A stretch of 28,461 bases of DNA from Smittium mucronatum (taxonomy: Eukaryota > Kickxellomycota > Harpellomycetes > Harpellales > Legeriomycetaceae): assembly GCA_001953115.1 (NCBI GenBank), contig LSSL01000492.1, positions 1-28,461 on the forward strand, written 5' to 3'. Every line of letters starts with the position of its first letter. Position 1 is the first letter of the stretch. The position numbers were made by a program, and so were the translations under genes. Shown in pieces: positions 23,130 to 28,461 of this stretch. The notes beneath the pieces were generated by a model, which made no database searches, was not told the DNA's origin, and worked only from the letters and a program-made list of their open reading frames with translations.

Positions 23130-24690
23130 CATCGTTTAAATTTCCGACTTGCAAGTTTTCAAATCATGAGCCTCACACTTACATTTGCTGAAAACTTACT
23201 TTCTTTTCTTATTAGATTTGATGTTTTCAGTTAATATTGATTAAGATTCTATTATTTTTCTTTGTGGTCTTCCTCTAGATACACTTTAAATTAAAGGACC
23301 AATAAAATCGTCATCATTATTTTTAAACATGGAAAAAACTGTCACTATGCAGTTATTGTTACCTGAATACATGTATATACTCATTTAAAGTTAAATATAT
23401 CTATATCAGAGAATTTATAACTATATACAAGAATTTCGCTGCAGAAATTTCATGATTACATGGAATTCAAAACTCTTGGAACTCATCGCATGTACAAGTG
23501 TTGTTGTTAAAATTTACAATAAAAGGTACTTTGTTTCGACTCTCCGAAACAATGACAGTTTTATCAGTAGTTCTATTTATAAAATTCAACGTTATACTAT
23601 TGGAAAAATATATTTTAATCTTTTGCTGAACGATAGGAAGTATATTTGAATTTTTTTAGTACTTAATTCATATGAGTACAATTAGTATATAATTATATAA
23701 AACTGTTTTTAGTTATTTAAATAAAGTATGCTTAAATAAACAACTATTACATTTTTTCAAGCACATAATTCTCCAAACTTATCAAGATATCTAAAGGAGG
23801 AAAAAATCGTAATTCTTTCATAGCAGAAAAAAAAACAATAACATTTGAAGTTACGAAACTAAACCATGTTTGGTTTCGAAAATTTCTTGACCATATCTCA
23901 GGGTTTGATTCGACTATCCAATCCTTTATTTTTTTAAATTTTTTTATGCGTATTATCTTTTCTATACACGTGTTACATATACATTTCGTAAAAGGTTTTG
24001 TCAGTTCCAAAAGTATTTTAGAGGTTTTTCATCCGAATTTCTAAGAAAAATTAACCTGAATATTCAATAATTAAGAATAACCTGTCACATTTTAGCTGAA
24101 AAAATCTTTAGTAGCTTTTACAGCCTCTTATCTCTATCTGAGATAGCTGTATTAATTGGGTTAGTTACATCAGCTTTTTTTAAATTTATAAATTAAAAAC
24201 TCCAATTTTTTCCATAATCAACTGGACTATTGATTGAGCCGATATCTATACGTTATTATTTTCATCTATTGTGGAAGCCATCATTAGGACGTTTTTTTTA
24301 GCATTTATTTGAAAACAAGTAAGTGAATCAGAAAAAACGACACCGTTTATATGTTTTAGAACTTGGATTTGATACGAAAGTGAAATTAATATTCTTTTAA
24401 ACCTTATTTAATCTCATAAATTTTCATGTTACAAAACAACAAACCCATTTGCATCTTTGAATTTGGAAATATGCACTTTCATAAATTTAAATCTACCATC
24501 AGGATCAAATAATTAGCCACTTTTAGTTATTTAAAAACAACCCCAAACTATAAATCGATCATTATTTCACTTCTGATTTGAATTATATCATCTCAAAATC
24601 CCATTTTGCTCTTTTTAGGCTCGTTTTTGATCATCTAGGATAAATTTTTTGAATTTGAGGCACAAAATCTAGATTTTATTTTAACTTCAA
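23130..24690 (-). pseudogene. Mutator-like (MULE) DNA transposase, decayed
   Basis: MULE transposases cut and paste DNA with a DDE catalytic core and usually carry a SWIM zinc finger. The minus strand shows the expected order in shifting frames. HISKFKDANG (24473-24444) is followed by SLSYQIQVLKHINGVVFSDS (24383-24324), the equivalent of VIGIDGTH, with a candidate first Asp at 24327-24329. LMMASTIDENNN follows (about 24282-24250). Next come GSINSPVDYGKNWSF and AISDRDKRL (24147-24121), the usual W.WFL and ISDRDKGL blocks with the second Asp. ESNPEIWSRNF, TSNVIVFFSAMKELRFFPPL and DILISLENYV (about 23910-23750) match NPE.W, TSN..E and the PP..L helix. CTCDEFQEF, a stop, then IPCNHEISAAKFL (23496-23440) is the SWIM CXC...CXH finger with all four ligands. 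GRPQRK (about 23260) and CKCEAHDLKTC (23183-23151), a shortened CCHC knuckle, end the protein. At least two frameshifts and several stops make it inactive. The last catalytic acid is not identifiable. Terminal inverted repeats were not found. Confidence 0.85.
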
Positions 24691-25430
24691 ACACAAGACA
24701 CTTGTGAAGCATGTTAGAACTTTTTGATAAAAAACAAGAGTAATTTATTTTTGAGAAATAAAATAATAATTTATATCCGCATTATTTTTTGACTCAAATT
24801 GCTACTTTTTGTCTCTTTAACATTTATTTAATTTAATATTTATGTAAATAAGAGCATTTTTATATGTAGTATCATTTATTCCCTTATATTTATTTGTACA
24901 ATCATTTTTTTGATACATCATACTTGGTATCTAAAAATTTTGAAGTGGATATTTTGAACTTAAAATAGAATATAAATTGTCTTATTCTTACCTTTAAAAA
25001 CATTTTTCTGTTTAAAAAATCTAAATTAATTGATTATTTTGAAGTATTTGTTGGTTTAAATAGAATCAATTTTTTTTTCTTCAGTACTCTGGTTATTTTT
25101 TTAATTCTATTCAAAAAAAAGAACATGAATAACACAAGAAGCTTAATTCATACTCCAGATTTTATTTTTATTGGTTATTATAGTATTTTATATAAGTTTT
25201 TTAACGAAATGGAGAGGATTAATTAAAAGGGGGAGAAATGTAAAATATGTTATTTTGGAATTTTTTTAAAAAATACTCTTTATATATATATATGGCCAGA
25301 ATATTCAACTTTTGACCTTATAAGCTTATAAATTCGCTTGGTATGTGCAAACAGGTGACTAAAAATCAATATTATTTTTTTAGGCATTTCCAATCAATAA
25401 TCCAATATACCCATGTTTAAGGCGATTTAT
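24691..25430. other. AT-rich stretch, no gene seen
   Basis: Upstream (minus strand) of the MULE relic. It would be expected to hold that element's 5' terminal repeat and its boundary with older DNA. I could not recognise either. A short TA run lies near 25280-25292. Confidence 0.4.
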
Positions 25431-25439
25431 GTTTACTTA

Positions 25440-25640
25440 TTTTTAAGCAAGCTTTGTACCTGATAGCAAATAATAGTTTGGTACCACCTTTAGAAGTGTC
25501 AGTTTTGGTCTAAATTTATCAGTATCCAGTACTTGTATATCTGTATGTTTTTTATTAAGAATTTTTATGATTTGTTCCAAAATATCTTGCTGTGCAGAAT
25601 TAATGTAGTTTTCAAGCTCTTCTCCTGAAATTTTTAGCTC
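25440..25640 (-). pseudogene. Decayed coding fragment, unrecognised
   Basis: One minus-strand frame is open over about 65 codons and reads like real protein: ELKISGEELENYINSAQQDI, LEQIIKILNKKHTDIQVLD, then FRPKLTLLKVVPNYYLLSG. It starts helical and charged and ends more hydrophobic. No family was recognised. It lies on the same strand and downstream of the RRM/knuckle relic at 26.3-27.6 kb and upstream of the LINE RT, so it could be a middle part of the same LINE. Further fragments occur at 25.65-26.0 kb (for example SIRKSIL and NFNWLNLMIDELINILNF). Confidence 0.4.
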
Positions 25641-26279
25641 TCTGAAATTAAATGTTACATATTATTTTATTATTAAGCGGTTTATTTAGGTGATTTATCT
25701 TAGACCGTAATTAAAAATTTAAAATATTAATCAATTCATCGATCATCAAATTTAACCAATTAAAATTCTACAAAATAGATTTGCGGATGGAAAATTTTAT
25801 TTATTTCCCGTCGAATTTTGGCATTTATAGATTTTTCGATTAGACTCATTTATTTTGACAGTGGTTTATTTTTTGTGGTCTCGCGACCAAATCTCGTGAC
25901 GCCATCGGTTTTTACGATGCTTTATTATTTTTACTATAAGCACGTTTTCCCTCAAGAATTAGTTGTAAACAATATGCTGTTTAACTGTATGCTTTTTGAG
26001 CTCTTGTATGATAAGCACAAGTAGTTCATCTACTATTTTTCATGGCTTTTTTGATATTTAGTAAGATTGTTAAACGTTTTCGTATTCATTAAATCGTAAT
26101 TTAGATGTGCGATTAATATAAAAATATAATTGGCTCAATTCGATAATATTGATCACCTAAATAGATGTTGGATACATACAGCATGTGGCAGTTTATCTTT
26201 TCATTCCTGTAAAAATCAGCCTCATTTTCTATCAATGGGCTCGAATTTTCTTAGCCTACAGTCATAAAAGCGGGTGAGT

Positions 26280-27580
26280 TGAGCAACATGTTATAATTGA
26301 CACAATAAGAGGCTTTCTTGGTCTTATTAATGCAAGAGAACAGATTTTTTCATCGATTATTGCTTGAATTTGAGAAATAATTCCTTTAATGCTTTTAAAT
26401 TATGTGGCCTCAGGTTCATTAGACATACTTTTAATTATAATTTCTACTCATTTATTAAATTCAGAAGTTTTTTGTTCTTCGATGGCCATTACATCTTTCT
26501 AGTAACTTTCCGAGATATTCTTTTTTTTTGTTATTGTTGGTTTCTTATAACACCCTCATTAAAATTTTTTTCATTAAATTTAATTCCAATATTTGATTTT
26601 TCTGATTTATGGGGACGTTCTTTTGAACGGTTGTTCCACTCCTGCGTTCAATTACCTTTTCGATTTCTATTATCGAACTAATTTTCCCGTCGAATTTAAA
26701 GGTTATCAATTTAATTTCATTATCAATTGATGAGTTGCCTCTTTTTTTAAGCTCCGGGAATCCGACTTCAATTGTTCCATATTTTTGCAATATCTGCAAG
26801 CCTTATTGCATAATTTGTAGAATATATTGATTTTACATTCCTCGTGATATATTAAGCTCGGCAAGACTGTGTTTTTACTGTCTTATTATTTTTAAAAAAC
26901 AATAATTCCATGTTTTAGATATTTTATGGTCCCCTTTTTGCACCATGCGCTGATGTCGCATATAGTGCCAAAAAGTGAAAGCTGTTGGTTTACTAGCTCA
27001 GTTATATCTTTGATTCCAAGATCCCTGCAATTGGGGATGTTGATAAACACAACATTTTGCTCTATCCAAACTGTTTAACACAGTTCAACCAGTTTATTAT
27101 ATTAGACTAAATAATTAGAAATAAGGATATTGGCATCATCTGTATTATTAAAAATAATTTACGTAATTTTTTGTCCTGGGGTCATCCTTTTTCATGTGGT
27201 GTATGTCAGATATATACCGGTGGAAATACTCGATGCCATTTACATAGTCATCCTTGATTTGGCTCCAGGAACAGCATATTTTAATATCTGATCCACCAAC
27301 ACAGAACTTCTTTAGACATTTTTGTTCCCCGTCATGAAGCATATGTTTAACAGAGACCTCTGAATAGAGGCTCATGTCAATTATGCTTTGGAATTTGGGG
27401 ATGTTTTTTTTTTTTTGGGTTTCTTTTTTTATAGTTATTTTAGTATTATAATTCTTAGACTAGATTTGGAATTCAGCCGAATATCGGTCCTGAGGCCCAG
27501 GGAAGTTTACCACCCATTAGTTTTGAAGACCCGTGGTGAAATTTCTTGCAGCCTCCCCTTTATCAACCTTAGACCATAAT
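26280..27580 (-). pseudogene. Retroelement ORF1/Gag-like relic: RRM-like domain and zinc knuckle
   Basis: The minus strand carries consecutive protein-like segments in different frames. A 75-codon opening segment (27375-27148) includes LYSEVSVKHMLHDGEQKCLK and WSQIKDDYVNGIEYFHRY. Then 54 continuous codons (27055-26895) read NVVFINIPNCRDLGIKDITE, LVNQQLSLFGTICDISAWCK and KYLKHGIIVF. This is the pattern of an RNA-recognition motif: an RNP2-like VFINIP, a helix, LSLFG.I, and an RNP1-like HGIIVF. A knuckle follows, CRYCKNMEQLKSDS (about 26798-26757), where CX2CX4HX4C has lost its His (now Gln) and last Cys (now Ser). Beyond it FNK.VEIIIKSMSNEPEAT and FKSIKGIISQIQAIIDEKI extend to about 26.3 kb. 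RRM plus CCHC is typical of RNA-binding ORF1/Gag proteins of fungal and other LINEs. Coding-like sequence may continue upstream to about 27.58 kb. The 105-codon plus-strand frame at 26364-26681 is a shadow. Confidence 0.6.
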
Positions 27581-27620
27581 TGCCTGATACGTTTAGAGGG
27601 TCTTGGCTCCTACATGGTTG

Positions 27621-27688
27621 GTAAGCTTAAAACAAAAAATCGAAATGGTCTTTCTGTGCTTTCTTACATTTTTTTTTTTTGGTTTTAG
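27621..27688 (+). other. Intron-like segment in tandem unit 1
   Basis: Within ATGGTTG|GTAAGCTT...TTTTTGGTTTTAG|GATC there is a consensus-like 5' splice site, a poly-T tract and a TTTTAG 3' site, 68 bases apart. No open reading frame spans it, so splicing is only a possibility. Confidence 0.3.
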
Positions 27689-28211
27689 GATCGAGAATCG
27701 GATTCCAGATCTCAATCTTTATTTTTTTTGGCTTTCCTGCTATTTTTTCTAATAAGAGCGTTTAGAGATCGATATAAACTAAGTTTAGATAGCCTATATA
27801 CAATATACAGCTCTCTGGTGCTATCTGGGCAGCTTTAAGCAGCCTGCTTAGTAAATGGTAATAGTAATAAACTTTTTTTTGATAACGGAATTCAGCGATT
27901 TTATTGGCTAATTCAATTTAAAAAATCTAAAGGAGAGAGAGAAGTCCAGTGTAGCGGAATTCAGATCTTAATCGTATTTTTTCTTTCTTTTTTTCCTTAT
28001 AAGAGTGTTTATTAATCAATGAATACTAAGTTCAAATATCCTGTATACAATATATAGCTTTCTAGTGCTAGCTTTTAGCTTATAGTAGCAGGCTTAGTGT
28101 CGATAATATAAAAAATGAGAATAGAAATAAACTTTTTTTGATAATGGGATTCTGCATTTTTATTGGATATTTCAACAAAAAAAAACTCTAAAGGAGAAAG
28201 CGAGATGGTTG

Positions 28212-28280
28212 GTAAGTATAAAACAAAAAAACAAAAGTATTTTTTGTTTATTCTTCTTTTTTATTTTTTTTTGGTTTTAG
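28212..28280 (+). other. Intron-like segment in tandem unit 3
   Basis: Counterpart of the unit-1 segment: ATGGTTG|GTAAGTAT...TTTTGGTTTTAG|GATC, 69 bases. Both ends are conserved although the middle has diverged. The middle unit lacks the segment together with some flanking bases and has about 12 unrelated bases in its place, so the absence is not a clean splice-out. Confidence 0.3.
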
Positions 28281-28461
28281 GATCATGATTCGAAATTGAA
28301 ATCTCAATCTTTTTTTTTTGGCCTTTTGAATCGTGTTGTATTTAAGAGCGTTTGGAGGTCGATAAACACTAAGTACATATAGTCTGTACACAATATAAAG
28401 CTTTCTAGTGCTAACTGGTTAGCTTATAGTAGCAGGCTTAGTGTCGATAATATAAAAAATG

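Larger units (their letters stand above)
27613..28461 (+). repeat. Three diverged tandem units (about 247-344 bp), cut by the window end
   Basis: Landmarks recur in the same order: TAAGAGYGTTT at 27753, 28000 and 28343, then a TACAATATA word, a CTCTGGTGCTA/TTCTAGTGCTA word, and GCTTAG at 27846, 28092 and 28436, followed (first two units) by AATAAACTTTTTTTGATAA. Unit spacing is about 246-247 and 343-344 bases. The last spacing is larger because the middle unit lacks about 97 bases, including a GTAAG...TTTTAG segment. The copies differ by many substitutions. The array is cut by the right edge, so its extent is unknown. It lies directly upstream, in minus-strand terms, of the ORF1-like relic. 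No coding potential was recognised. Confidence 0.85.

Noticed and set aside
22854..23132. A 92-codon minus-strand frame ending in an Asn-Ser repeat
   Set aside because: The Asn-Ser tail is the TATTAC microsatellite and the remainder has no domain. It also overlaps the end of the MULE relic in a different frame.
26364..26681. A 105-codon plus-strand open frame, the longest apart from those in the palindrome
   Set aside because: It is rich in Phe, Leu and Ser with no motif and lies opposite the minus-strand ORF1-like relic, whose segments look like real protein.
1..28461. tRNA, rRNA or other structured RNA genes
   Set aside because: No cloverleaf with a TTCNA-type arm, no rRNA core sequence and no recognisable snRNA was noticed by eye. 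A covariance-model search would be needed to be sure.

Overview
The window is very AT-rich (roughly three quarters A+T or more by eye) and contains no intact gene that I can recognise. The six-frame reading shows only short open stretches. The recognisable sequence is a set of decayed eukaryotic transposable elements separated by long AT-rich stretches. Non-LTR (LINE), DIRS/Ngaro-like and Mutator-like (MULE) remnants plus a long-arm foldback palindrome point to a TE-rich, AT-rich eukaryotic nuclear genome. A microsporidian, an early-diverging fungus, an amoeba or an invertebrate would all fit, and I cannot choose between them from sequence alone. No tRNA, rRNA, CRISPR array or prokaryotic operon was seen.

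Layout, left to right. Positions 2-640 (+) are the 3' end of a fairly young LINE with a clear zinc finger, broken by two stops and one frameshift. About 640-6430 is mostly AT-rich sequence with a few unrecognised coding-like relics, mainly on the minus strand at 4.98-5.87 kb. Positions 6870-8905 form a nearly perfect 2-kb palindrome (arms 942 bp, spacer 152 bp) with TACACC/GGTGTA ends and subterminal repeats phased at about 21 bp. This is the most conserved structure in the window. A decayed DIRS/Ngaro-like reverse transcriptase lies at 9.5-10.07 kb (-), and a second relic of the same kind, with RT and RNase H, at 15.2-17.3 kb (+). The intervals 10.4-15.2 and 17.3-19.1 kb are AT-rich and featureless apart from a pentanucleotide microsatellite.

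The right third is dominated by minus-strand relics. A LINE reverse transcriptase lies at about 19.15-21.66 kb and its C-terminal region resembles the copy at the left edge. A MULE transposase lies at about 23.13-24.69 kb. At about 25.4-27.6 kb there is an RRM-plus-zinc-knuckle ORF1-like relic with further unrecognised coding. The order fits one long LINE read right to left (ORF1, then RT) interrupted by a MULE, but this is inference. Immediately upstream of the ORF1-like relic, 27.61-28.46 kb holds three diverged tandem units. They could be promoter monomers of that LINE or an unrelated satellite. Two of the three carry an intron-like GTAAG...TTTTAG segment.

No cellular pathway is encoded. 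The interest lies in the palindromic element, its phased repeats, and the nested and tandem architecture on the right.
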